From: Rhodobacteraceae bacterium UBA996
GTDB lineage: Bacteria; Pseudomonadota; Alphaproteobacteria; Rhodobacterales; Rhodobacteraceae
NCBI GenBank assembly: GCA_002291955.1
Contig: DBBA01000389.1
Span: 1-6,963, forward strand
Length of the DNA stretch: 6,963 nt
Direction of reading: 5' to 3'
Position numbers and translations under genes: made by a program. A model generated the notes under the pieces. It was given only the letters and a program-made list of their open reading frames with translations. It ran no database searches and had not been told where the DNA came from. Shown here in pieces: positions 1-5,954 of this stretch; within the stretch, counting starts at the first letter, position 1, and every line of letters begins with the position of its first letter.

Positions 1-434
1 ACGAAGCGCGGCCGCCCGTCCGCCGCCTGCGCCCGGTCCGCCGCGCGCCGGGCGATGCGCGCCCCTTCCGCGTTCAGGCCGGGAACCGCGTCCTCCATCC
101 CGTAGTCGGCCTGCGCGATGGTGGTGGCCGAAAAGGTGTTCGTCTCGAGGATATCCGCCCCGGCCATGGCATAGCGGAAATGGATTTCCTCGATCGCGTC
201 GGGCTGGGTCAGGATCAGCAGGTCGTTGTTGCCCTTCTGCGGGCGATCCGCGTCGTGGATGTGGCGGCAGGTGGGGCCATGCACATGCGCCGCACCGTGC
301 CCGCGATAATCGTCCTCGGACAGGCCCAGCCCCTGGATCTGCGTGCCCATCGCGCCGTCCAGGATCAGGATGCGGTCCCGGGCAAGGGCCGCCAGGGTCT
401 CGGGCAGGGCGGTGCCCGTGGCGATCATGTTCAT
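1..434 (-). CDS. metH: Methionine synthase (cobalamin-dependent), N-terminal part, cut by window edge
   Basis: MetH transfers a methyl group from 5-methyltetrahydrofolate through cobalamin to homocysteine, making methionine in the cytosol. Only 144 residues are visible; the full protein is about 1,200. They form the start of the homocysteine-binding barrel. Recognisable blocks are ILILDGAMGTQIQ (residues 22-34), KGNNDLLILTQPDAIEEIH (67-85) and AGADILETNTFSATTIAQADYGME (91-114). The zinc-binding cysteines lie beyond the left edge. The ATG at 434 is preceded by a perfect AGGAGG five bases upstream, which fixes the start. Between DYRG and KGNNDLL there is a His/Cys-rich stretch (residues 46-66) longer than in the E. 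coli protein. The gene follows the glycerate kinase in the same direction after 94 bp and may be read from the same transcript. Family assignment is secure; completeness to the left cannot be judged. Confidence 0.95.
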   Translation of the reverse strand, partial: MNMIATGTALPETLAALARDRILILDGAMGTQIQGLGLSEDDYRGHGAAHVHGPTCRHIHDADRPQKGNNDLLILTQPDAIEEIHFRYAMAGADILETNTFSATTIAQADYGMEDAVPGLNAEGARIARRAADRAQAADGRPRF

Positions 435-439
435 GGGGG

Positions 440-445
440 CCTCCT
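440..445 (-). promoter_or_regulatory. metH ribosome binding site
   Basis: On the minus strand this reads AGGAGG, a full match to the anti-Shine-Dalgarno sequence, with a five-base spacer of C residues before the ATG at 434. It supports that ATG over the second in-frame ATG two codons later (428-426). Confidence 0.8.
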
Positions 446-528
446 GTCGATGCGACCCCGCTACATAGCAGGCCCGGCCCCGCGGGAAACCTCATAATCC
501 CGAACAGGAACATGAGGCGCGTTCATTT
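446..528 (-). other. Short leader between glycerate kinase and metH with a hairpin and a possible small ORF
   Basis: This stretch can form a minus-strand RNA stem with arms CCTCAT (517-512) and ATGAGG (495-490) around a 16-base loop. A 23-codon reading frame, MKMNAPHVPVRDYEVSRGAGPAM, begins with an ATG overlapping the kinase stop (ATGA, 532-529), ends with TAG at 463-461, and stops 15 bases before the metH ribosome binding site. It lacks its own Shine-Dalgarno. I see no recognisable SAM or SAH riboswitch. No clear terminator is present, so read-through from the kinase is plausible. Whether the small frame is translated is unknown. Confidence 0.25.
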
Positions 529-1779
529 TCATGGCGGCAGGAGCAGCACCGCGCGAAAATCGTTGACGTTGGTCAGCGTCGGCCCGGTGACGACCTGCCC
601 GCCCGCGCGGGCAAAGAACGTATGCGCGTCGTTCGCGGCCAGCGCCGCCGCGGCATCCGCCCCGGCAAGCGTTCCCGGCCCGACCAGCGCCCCTGCGACC
701 TCGGCCGCGCCATCGACGCCGTCGGTGTCGCAGGCAATGGCGTGGATGCGCGGGTGGCCGTTCAGCGCCAGCGCCAGCGCCAGGGCGAATTCGGCGTTCG
801 GCCCGCCGATCCCGTTGCCCCGGCGGGTCACCGTCAACTCGCCCCCCGACAAAAGCAGCACCGGCGCATCCCCGGGGACCATGTCGGCCGCGATGTCCAA
901 CGCCAGACGGGCCTGGTCGCGGGCCACATCCCGCGCCTCGCCCTCGACCGCGTCGCCCAGCATCCGCACGGTGCAACCTGCCGCCTGCGCGACCTCGGCC
1001 GCCGCCGAAAGCGACTGCGCGGGGGCCGCGAACACCCGGTTCTCGACCCGCGACAGCCGCGCATCGCCCGGCGGCACCACACCCGAGGGGCGCGCGAGCG
1101 CCGCCGTCACGCTGGCGGGCACGGTGACCTGCCACCGCTCCAGCACGGCCCGCGCATCGGCGGGGGTAGAGGCATCCCCCACCGTCGGCCCCGACCCGAT
1201 GAAGGCCGGATCGTCGCCCGGCACGTCCGACAGCATCAGGCACAGCATGCGTGCGGGGTGCACGGCGGCGGCCAGCTGCCCGCCCTTCACGCGGCTCAGG
1301 TGCTTGCGCACGGTGTTCATCCGGTCGATGGGCGCCCCGCTGGCCAGAAGGGCCGCGTTCACCGCCTGTTTCTCGGCCAGCGTGACCCCCGCCACCGGGG
1401 CCACCAGCAGGGCCGAGGCTCCGCCCGAGATCAGCGCGAGCACAAAGTCGCCCTCGCCCAGGCCCGCCACCAGATCCAGCATCCGCGCCGTCGCGGCAGC
1501 CCCCGCGGCATCGGGAACCGGATGCGCCGCCTCGACGATCTCGATGCCCTGGCAGGGGCGGCCATAGCCGTAGCGCGTGATGACGAGGCCGTCGCAGGGG
1601 CCCCACGCGGCTTCGACCGCCTCGGCCATGCGCGCGCTGGCCTTGCCCGCGCCAATGACGACCACACGCCCCGCAGGCCGCGGCGGCAGGTGCGCCGCCA
1701 GCGCCCGCATCGGGTCGGCGACTTCAACCGCCCGGTCGAACAGGCCGCGCAGGAATGTGGGCGGGTCCAGGTCCATCAT
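529..1779 (-). CDS. gckA: Glycerate 2-kinase, type-2 (MOFRL/DUF4147 family)
   Basis: This cytosolic enzyme phosphorylates D-glycerate to 2-phosphoglycerate, feeding glycerate from glyoxylate, tartrate or serine-derived hydroxypyruvate into glycolysis. Homologues are often annotated as hydroxypyruvate reductase TtuD, which for this fold is generally a misnomer. The 416-residue product shows the family blocks in order: VVVIGAGKAS (39-48), EAAHPVPD (83-90), ALISGGASALL (115-125), NTVRKHLSRVKGG (155-167) and LSDVPGDDP (183-191). The C-terminal MOFRL domain follows, with LLLSGGELTV (308-317), GIGGPNAE (323-330), DTDGVDG (351-357) and GPTLTNVNDF (399-408). The arginine of the common GGRNQE block is replaced by proline. 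I chose the double ATG at 1779/1776 because homology begins there and GGGG sits five bases upstream; an ATG at 1866 would add 29 Arg-rich residues unlike the family. Symbol choice (gckA versus ttuD) is less certain than the family. Confidence 0.92.
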   Translation of the reverse strand: MMDLDPPTFLRGLFDRAVEVADPMRALAAHLPPRPAGRVVVIGAGKASARMAEAVEAAWGPCDGLVITRYGYGRPCQGIEIVEAAHPVPDAAGAAATARMLDLVAGLGEGDFVLALISGGASALLVAPVAGVTLAEKQAVNAALLASGAPIDRMNTVRKHLSRVKGGQLAAAVHPARMLCLMLSDVPGDDPAFIGSGPTVGDASTPADARAVLERWQVTVPASVTAALARPSGVVPPGDARLSRVENRVFAAPAQSLSAAAEVAQAAGCTVRMLGDAVEGEARDVARDQARLALDIAADMVPGDAPVLLLSGGELTVTRRGNGIGGPNAEFALALALALNGHPRIHAIACDTDGVDGAAEVAGALVGPGTLAGADAAAALAANDAHTFFARAGGQVVTGPTLTNVNDFRAVLLLPP

Positions 1780-1902
1780 GAGTTCCCCGGTCAGCCCCCT
1801 GTCGTGGCGGCGCGACCGCAACCGGCCCGCGCGCCGCGCGACACTGCCCTGCCCGGAACAGGACATTCAAGTCCGGACGGCCAGGCCCGCGCCAGACGAC
1901 AA

Positions 1903-1925
1903 GGCCCCGGACATGATCCGGGGCC
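1903..1925. repeat. GC-rich palindrome, 9-bp stem, downstream of katG
   Basis: Perfect arms GGCCCCGGA and TCCGGGGCC flank the five-base loop CATGA. No long T-run follows on either strand (TTGT on the minus side, CCTTGG on the plus side), so it may act as a stability hairpin or REP-like element rather than a textbook terminator. Its core CCGGA-N5-TCCGG recurs in the neighbouring palindrome at 1956-1976. Similar CCCGGA/TCCGGG palindromes are, from general knowledge, frequent between genes of Rhodobacterales and other alphaproteobacteria. Confidence 0.6.
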
Positions 1926-1955
1926 CCTTGGACGCGCTGCGCCATGTGGGTCGGG

Positions 1956-1976
1956 GTCCCGGATCAGGTCCGGGAC
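1956..1976 (-). terminator. Probable katG 3' hairpin, 8-bp stem
   Basis: Perfect arms GTCCCGGA and TCCGGGAC surround the five-base loop TCAGG. It starts about 20 bp past the katG stop codon on the minus strand, where a terminator or 3'-end stabilising hairpin would be expected. There is no U-rich tail, so intrinsic termination is only probable. Together with the palindrome at 1903-1925 it forms a tandem pair with a shared core. Confidence 0.5.
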
Positions 1977-1995
1977 GCCCGTGCGCGGGGTGGGG

Positions 1996-4164
1996 TCACA
2001 CCGCCAGATCGAACCGGTCGGCGTTCATCACCTTGGTCCAGGCCTTGACGAAATCGGCCACGAACTTCGGGTGGGCGTCGTCCTGGGCATAGACTTCCGC
2101 ATAGGCCCGCAGGATCGAGTTCGATCCGAACACCAGATCGGCCCGCGTGGCGGTGTAGGCCACCGCGCCGGACTTGCGGTCCACCAGGTGGTACAGGTTC
2201 GACCCCTTCGGCACCCACTTGTAGGCCATGTCGGTCAGCGTGACGAAGAAGTCGGTCGTCAGCGCGCCGGGGCGGCTGGTGAACACGCCATGCGCGGTGC
2301 CGCCGTGGTTGGTGCCCATGGCACGCATGCCGCCGACCAGCACCGTCATCTCGGGCCCCGTCAGGCCCAGAAGCTGCGCGCGGTCAAGCATCAGCTCTTC
2401 CGCCGCCACGGCATAGTCCTTCTTCATCCAGTTGCGGAACCCGTCGGCGAGCGGCTCCAGCGGCGCAAAGCTCGCCGCATCGGTCTGGGCCTCGGACGCG
2501 TCACCGCGGCCCGGCGCAAAGGGCACCGTCACGGTGACACCGGCCGCCTTGGCCGCCATCTCGACGCCCAGGTTCCCGCCCAGCACGATGATGTCGGCCA
2601 TCGACACGCCCGTGGCCTGCGCCACACCCGCATAGGCCGCCAGCACCCGCGACAGGCGGGCGGGTTCGTTCCCCTCCCAGTCCTTCTGCGGCGCCAGACG
2701 GATGCGCGCGCCATTGGCACCGCCCCGCATGTCCGACCCGCGGAAGGTCCGCGCGCTGTCCCAGGCGGTCGTGACCATGTCCTGCACGGACAGGCCCAGC
2801 CCCGCGATCTGCGCCTTCACCGCCGCCACGTCATAGTCGGTGCGGCCTGCGGGCACCGGGTCCTGCCAGATCAGGTCCTCGGCCGGAACCTCGGGGCCCC
2901 AGTAGCGGACCTTCGGCCCCATGTCGCGGTGGGTCAGCTTGAACCACGCCCGCGCGAAGGTGTCCGAGAAGTAGTCCTGATCCGCCGCGAACCGCTCGAT
3001 GATCGCGCGGTACGCCGGGTCCACCTTCATCGCCATGTCGGCGTCGGTCATGATCGGGTTGTAGCGGATCGACGGGTCTTCCACGTCCACCGGCTTGTCC
3101 TCCTCGCGGATGCCGATGGGTTCCCACTGCCAGGCGCCCGCGGGGGACTTCTTCAACTCCCACTCGTAGCCAAGGAGCAGCTTGAAATACCCGTTGTCCC
3201 ACTGGGTCGGGTGCGTGGTCCACGCGCCCTCGATCCCGCTGGTGACGGTGTTGCGCCCCACGCCGCGGGTGGTGTGGTTCATCCAGCCCAGACCCGCCTC
3301 GCTGATATCCGCGCCCTCGGGCGACGGACCCAGGTTCTCGGCCCGGCCACCACCATGCGCCTTGCCGACAGTGTGACCACCAGCGGTCAGCGCCGCGGTC
3401 TCCTCGTCGTTCATCGCCATCCGCGCAAACGTCTCGCGCACGTGCAGCGCGGTCATCGCCGGATCGGGCTTGCCGTTCACGCCTTCGGGGTTGACGTAGA
3501 TCAGCCCCATGTGGACGGCGGCCAGCGGGTTTTCCAGCGTCGCGGGGCGCGCGATGTCGTCATAGCGGTTCTCGGCCGGGGCGAGGAATTCGGTCTCGGA
3601 CCCCCAGTACACGTCCTTCTCGGGGTGCCAGATGTCCTCGCGCCCGAAGGAGAAACCGAAGGTCTTCAGCCCCATCGATTCATAGGCCACGTTGCCTGCC
3701 AGGATGAACAGGTCGGCCCAGGACAGCGCGTTGCCGTACTTCTTCTTGATCGGCCACAAGAGGCGCCGCGCCTTGTCGAGGTTGGTGTTGTCCGGCCACG
3801 AGTTCAGCGGCGAGAACCGCAGGTTCCCCGTGCCCGCACCACCCCGGCCGTCCGACACCCGATAGGACCCCGCCGCGTGCCAGGCCATGCGGATCATCAG
3901 GCCGCCGTAATGGCCCCAGTCCGCCGGCCACCACTCCTGGCTGTCGGTCATCAGCGCATGCAGGTCGGCCTTCAGCGCCGTCACGTCCAGCGTCTTCAGC
4001 GCCTCGCGATAGCTGAACCCGGTCAGCGGGTTCGACTTGGCGCCGTGCTGGTGCAGGATGTCGAGGTTCAGCGCATTCGGCCACCAGTCGGTCACGCTGC
4101 GCACCTGCGTGGTCTGCGCCCCGTGCATCACCGGGCATTTGTCCCGATCGCTTCCGTCCATCAT
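1996..4164 (-). CDS. katG: Catalase-peroxidase KatG
   Basis: KatG is a haem enzyme that breaks hydrogen peroxide down to water and oxygen and also acts as a peroxidase; it works in the cytoplasm, usually as a homodimer. The 722-residue length is normal for the family. The N-terminal catalytic domain carries the distal triad in MIRMAWHAAGS (R92, W95, H96). Cross-link partners are Y223 in IYVNPEG and M249 in FARMAMND, pairing with W95. Proximal H264 lies in AGGHTVGKAH, with W315 and D376 as its partners. S309 in TSGIEGAW matches the site of M. tuberculosis S315. A second, haem-less peroxidase-like domain fills about residue 430 to the end. All key residues are present, so it should be active. 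I chose the ATG at 4164 because GGAG lies six bases upstream; an ATG at 4176 has no ribosome binding site. It diverges from oxyR, which very likely activates it under peroxide stress. Confidence 0.98.
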   Translation of the reverse strand: MMDGSDRDKCPVMHGAQTTQVRSVTDWWPNALNLDILHQHGAKSNPLTGFSYREALKTLDVTALKADLHALMTDSQEWWPADWGHYGGLMIRMAWHAAGSYRVSDGRGGAGTGNLRFSPLNSWPDNTNLDKARRLLWPIKKKYGNALSWADLFILAGNVAYESMGLKTFGFSFGREDIWHPEKDVYWGSETEFLAPAENRYDDIARPATLENPLAAVHMGLIYVNPEGVNGKPDPAMTALHVRETFARMAMNDEETAALTAGGHTVGKAHGGGRAENLGPSPEGADISEAGLGWMNHTTRGVGRNTVTSGIEGAWTTHPTQWDNGYFKLLLGYEWELKKSPAGAWQWEPIGIREEDKPVDVEDPSIRYNPIMTDADMAMKVDPAYRAIIERFAADQDYFSDTFARAWFKLTHRDMGPKVRYWGPEVPAEDLIWQDPVPAGRTDYDVAAVKAQIAGLGLSVQDMVTTAWDSARTFRGSDMRGGANGARIRLAPQKDWEGNEPARLSRVLAAYAGVAQATGVSMADIIVLGGNLGVEMAAKAAGVTVTVPFAPGRGDASEAQTDAASFAPLEPLADGFRNWMKKDYAVAAEELMLDRAQLLGLTGPEMTVLVGGMRAMGTNHGGTAHGVFTSRPGALTTDFFVTLTDMAYKWVPKGSNLYHLVDRKSGAVAYTATRADLVFGSNSILRAYAEVYAQDDAHPKFVADFVKAWTKVMNADRFDLAV

Positions 4165-4170
4165 GTCTGG

Positions 4171-4174
4171 CTCC
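4171..4174 (-). promoter_or_regulatory. katG ribosome binding site
   Basis: GGAG on the minus strand, six bases before the ATG at 4164 and nine before the adjacent ATG at 4161. It overlaps the upstream in-frame ATG at 4176 and so argues against that longer start. Confidence 0.6.
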
Positions 4175-4265
4175 ATCGGCTGGGTTGGCGGGCGCGCCCG
4201 TCGCGCACCCCTAGGCGCGGGCGGGGATTCGGACCCCCGACCTTGCGCGCGGTCTAGCAACTTCG

Positions 4266-4298
4266 CACGATCAGGATAAGTTGTTTCTCCTGATCGTG
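4266..4298. promoter_or_regulatory. 11-bp inverted repeat in the oxyR-katG control region, candidate OxyR operator
   Basis: Arms CACGATCAGGA (4266-4276) and TCCTGATCGTG (4288-4298) are perfect reverse complements separated by an 11-base spacer, giving a 33-bp dyad centred at 4282. It sits in an AT-richer island (about 4260-4316) of an otherwise very GC-rich intergenic region between a LysR-type regulator and its expected divergent target. LysR proteins such as OxyR bind extended dyads of this size as tetramers. The sequence does not match the E. coli ATAG-N7-CTAT consensus, so assignment rests on position and symmetry. Confidence 0.55.
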
Positions 4299-4300
4299 AT

Positions 4301-4316
4301 GATAATCTGCGATTAT
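4301..4316 (+). promoter_or_regulatory. oxyR -10 region and T-N11-A palindrome overlapping the start codon
   Basis: GATAAT at 4301-4306 matches the TATAAT -10 consensus at five of six positions. From it, transcription would begin near 4313-4315, at or beside the oxyR ATG (4315). A perfect palindrome ATAATC-TGC-GATTAT (4302-4316) overlaps the -10, the expected start site and the first two bases of the start codon, and contains the LysR-type T-N11-A pattern (4303-4315). A convincing -35 is not visible; AAGTTG at 4279-4284 is a weak candidate. OxyR bound here would block its own promoter, which is consistent with the autorepression common in LysR regulators. Confidence 0.5.
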
Positions 4317-5211
4317 GGACAACCTCACCCTTCGCCAGCTGCGCTATGTCGATGCGCTGGCCCGCCACGGCCATTTCGGCCGCGCCGCCGCCGCCTGCGC
4401 GGTGTCCCAGCCCGCCCTGTCGGTGCAGGTGCGCGACCTGGAAACCGCGCTGGGCGCCGCCCTGTTCGAACGGTCCCCGCGCGAGGTGCGGCTGACCGCC
4501 TTTGGTCGCGACTTCACGGACCGCGCGCGGGACATCCTGCAGGCGGTGGACGAATTGCAGGACTTCACCCGCGCCGCCCGCGACCGTCCGCTCGCGCGGC
4601 TGCGGCTGGGGGTGATCCCCACCGTCGCGCCCTATCTGCTGCCGCGGCTCGTGGCACGGCTGACGGCCGCGCACCCCGGGCTCGACCTTGCCTTGCGCGA
4701 AACGATCACGCCCAAGCTCCTGGCCGAGCTTCTGGACGGGCGCCTTGATGCCGCCGTGGTGGCGCTGCCGGTGTCGGAACCGGCGCTGGCGGAACTGCCG
4801 CTGTTCACCGAGGACTTCGTGCTGGTCCGCCCCGCGCCCGAGGCGAACCTGCCCGTCCCGGGGCCGGATGGTCTGGCGACCATGCGGCTTCTGCTGCTCG
4901 AGGAAGGGCACTGCTTCCGCGATCAGGCGCTGTCGTTCTGCCGCCCGGGGGGGGCCGTCCCGCGCGACCTGCTCGATGGCAGTTCGCTGGCCACCCTGGT
5001 GCAGATGGTCGGCGCGGGGCTGGGGGTCACGCTGATCCCCGAGATGGCCGTGCCGGTGGAAACCCGGTCCGCCGACGTGACCGTGGCGCGGTTCCCCGCG
5101 CCTGCGCCCGCGCGCACCATCGGACTGGTCTGGCGGCGCACCAACCCCCTTGCCCGCCAGTTCGCCGGTCTGGCCGCCAGCGTGCGCCAGGCGGCGGACG
5201 CCGGGGCGTGA
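4315..5211 (+). CDS. oxyR: Hydrogen peroxide-sensing LysR-type regulator OxyR
   Basis: OxyR senses hydrogen peroxide by forming an intramolecular disulfide and then activates antioxidant genes, here most likely katG on the opposite strand. The 298-residue protein has an N-terminal winged helix-turn-helix (about 5-63, recognition region AAAACAVSQPALSVQVRDLE) and a LysR substrate-binding-type regulatory domain from about 92. The decisive evidence is LLLLEEGHCFRDQALSFC, with C200 and C209 nine residues apart plus H199, R202 and D203. This matches the E. coli OxyR C199/C208 site. Length and start agree with the family (homology begins at LTLRQLRYVDAL). There is no Shine-Dalgarno before the ATG; the putative -10 lies only eight bases upstream, suggesting a leaderless or nearly leaderless mRNA. 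The upstream palindrome overlapping the ATG suggests self-regulation. Confidence 0.96.
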   Translation: MDNLTLRQLRYVDALARHGHFGRAAAACAVSQPALSVQVRDLETALGAALFERSPREVRLTAFGRDFTDRARDILQAVDELQDFTRAARDRPLARLRLGVIPTVAPYLLPRLVARLTAAHPGLDLALRETITPKLLAELLDGRLDAAVVALPVSEPALAELPLFTEDFVLVRPAPEANLPVPGPDGLATMRLLLLEEGHCFRDQALSFCRPGGAVPRDLLDGSSLATLVQMVGAGLGVTLIPEMAVPVETRSADVTVARFPAPAPARTIGLVWRRTNPLARQFAGLAASVRQAADAGA

Positions 5212-5222
5212 GGCCTGTGCAT

Positions 5223-5251
5223 TTGCATCCCGGCCTTCGCGCGTCTATGCT
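5223..5251 (+). promoter_or_regulatory. Possible sigma70-type promoter for the ParA-family gene
   Basis: TTGCAT (5223-5228) and TATGCT (5246-5251) are separated by exactly 17 bases. Transcription would start about 5258, just ahead of the GGAGG ribosome binding site at 5264-5268. Hexamer agreement is partial (TTG conserved; four of six in the -10), so this is a prediction. It would let the ParA gene be expressed independently of oxyR, whose stop lies 12 bp upstream. Confidence 0.35.
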
Positions 5252-5263
5252 GCGGCGCGGCAT

Positions 5264-5268
5264 GGAGG
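5264..5268 (+). promoter_or_regulatory. Ribosome binding site of the ParA-family gene
   Basis: GGAGG, six bases before the ATG at 5275. It decides between this start and an upstream frame opening that lacks such a signal. Confidence 0.75.
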
Positions 5269-5274
5269 CCGTGG

Positions 5275-5907
5275 ATGACGGGCAAGGTTCTGACGGTCGC
5301 GCAGCAGAAGGGCGGGTCGGGCAAGACGACCGTCGCCGCCAACCTGGCCGTGGCCCTGATGCGCCGGGGCCGGTCGGTCGCGGTGCTGGACACCGACCCG
5401 CAGGGCAGCCTCGGCCGCTGGTTCATGGCCCGGCGCGAACGGGGCGACCCGGGGCTGGAATTCTCGACCGCGTCCGCCTGGGGCGTGTCCTACGAATGCG
5501 AGAAGCTGAAGAAGCACGTCGATTACGTCATCGTCGACACGCCCCCCAAGGTGGACGCGGACCTGCGCCCGGCGCTGCGCGAAAGCGATCTGGTGATCGT
5601 CCCCGTGGCGGCCAGCCATGTGGACGTCTGGGCCACCGAAAGCGTGCTGGACCTCGCCCGCCGCGAACGCCGCCCGGTGCTGGTCCTGCTCAACCGCGCC
5701 AAGGCCGGGACCCGCCTGATGGCCGAGGTCGCGGCCGCCATCGACGCGCTGGGCGCCACGCAGGCCACGGTCGCGCTCGGCTCCCGCGTCGCCTATGCGG
5801 AAAGCCTCGGCACCGGGCACGGTGTCCTCGAACGCAGCCGCGGGCCCTGGGTGGCCGAGATCGACGCGCTCGTGGACGAGATCGAGGCGCTGCTTTCCGC
5901 CGAGTGA
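5275..5907 (+). CDS. ParA/MinD-family P-loop ATPase, short orphan type
   Basis: ParA-type ATPases form ATP-dependent dimers on DNA or membranes and position DNA, protein clusters or other cargo. This 210-residue protein has the deviant Walker A KGGSGKTT (12-19, signature K12 and catalytic-loop K17) and Walker A' VLDTDPQGSLGRW (37-49, D41 at the catalytic aspartate position of Soj). It also has the Walker B-like strand YVIVDTPP (84-91) and a late VAYAESLGTGHGVLE block typical of ParA. It lacks the N-terminal helix-turn-helix of plasmid type Ia ParA and is at the short end of the family. No ParB-like gene or parS-like palindrome is seen in the window, so a role in chromosome segregation is not indicated; a cargo-positioning or other orphan role is possible. 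It lies 63 bp after oxyR and 47 bp before the FkbM methyltransferase. Family assignment is firm; cargo and partner are unknown. Confidence 0.9.
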   Translation: MTGKVLTVAQQKGGSGKTTVAANLAVALMRRGRSVAVLDTDPQGSLGRWFMARRERGDPGLEFSTASAWGVSYECEKLKKHVDYVIVDTPPKVDADLRPALRESDLVIVPVAASHVDVWATESVLDLARRERRPVLVLLNRAKAGTRLMAEVAAAIDALGATQATVALGSRVAYAESLGTGHGVLERSRGPWVAEIDALVDEIEALLSAE

Positions 5908-5954
5908 CACGCGTCCGGCCTTGTCCGGTCCCCGCCGCGCGGGCATGACAGGCC

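Noticed and set aside
446..528. SAM-II or SAH riboswitch before metH
   Set aside because: The leader is short, follows directly on the kinase stop codon, and I could not fit the conserved cores of these riboswitches.
1780..1866. Longer kinase start at the ATG at 1866
   Set aside because: It would add 29 Arg-rich residues not typical of the family, while the 1779/1776 ATGs have a GGGG ribosome-binding-like sequence and match the usual N-terminus.
622..4257. A 1,211-codon open frame on the plus strand across the kinase and katG
   Set aside because: It is antisense to two clearly conserved genes, is rich in Arg, His, Gly and Pro with no recognisable domain, and is the expected stop-free shadow in very GC-rich DNA.
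4165..4911. N-terminal extension of the katG frame to 4911, into oxyR
   Set aside because: KatG homology begins just after 4164, where a ribosome binding site is present; the extension is antisense to oxyR and reads as low-complexity shadow sequence.
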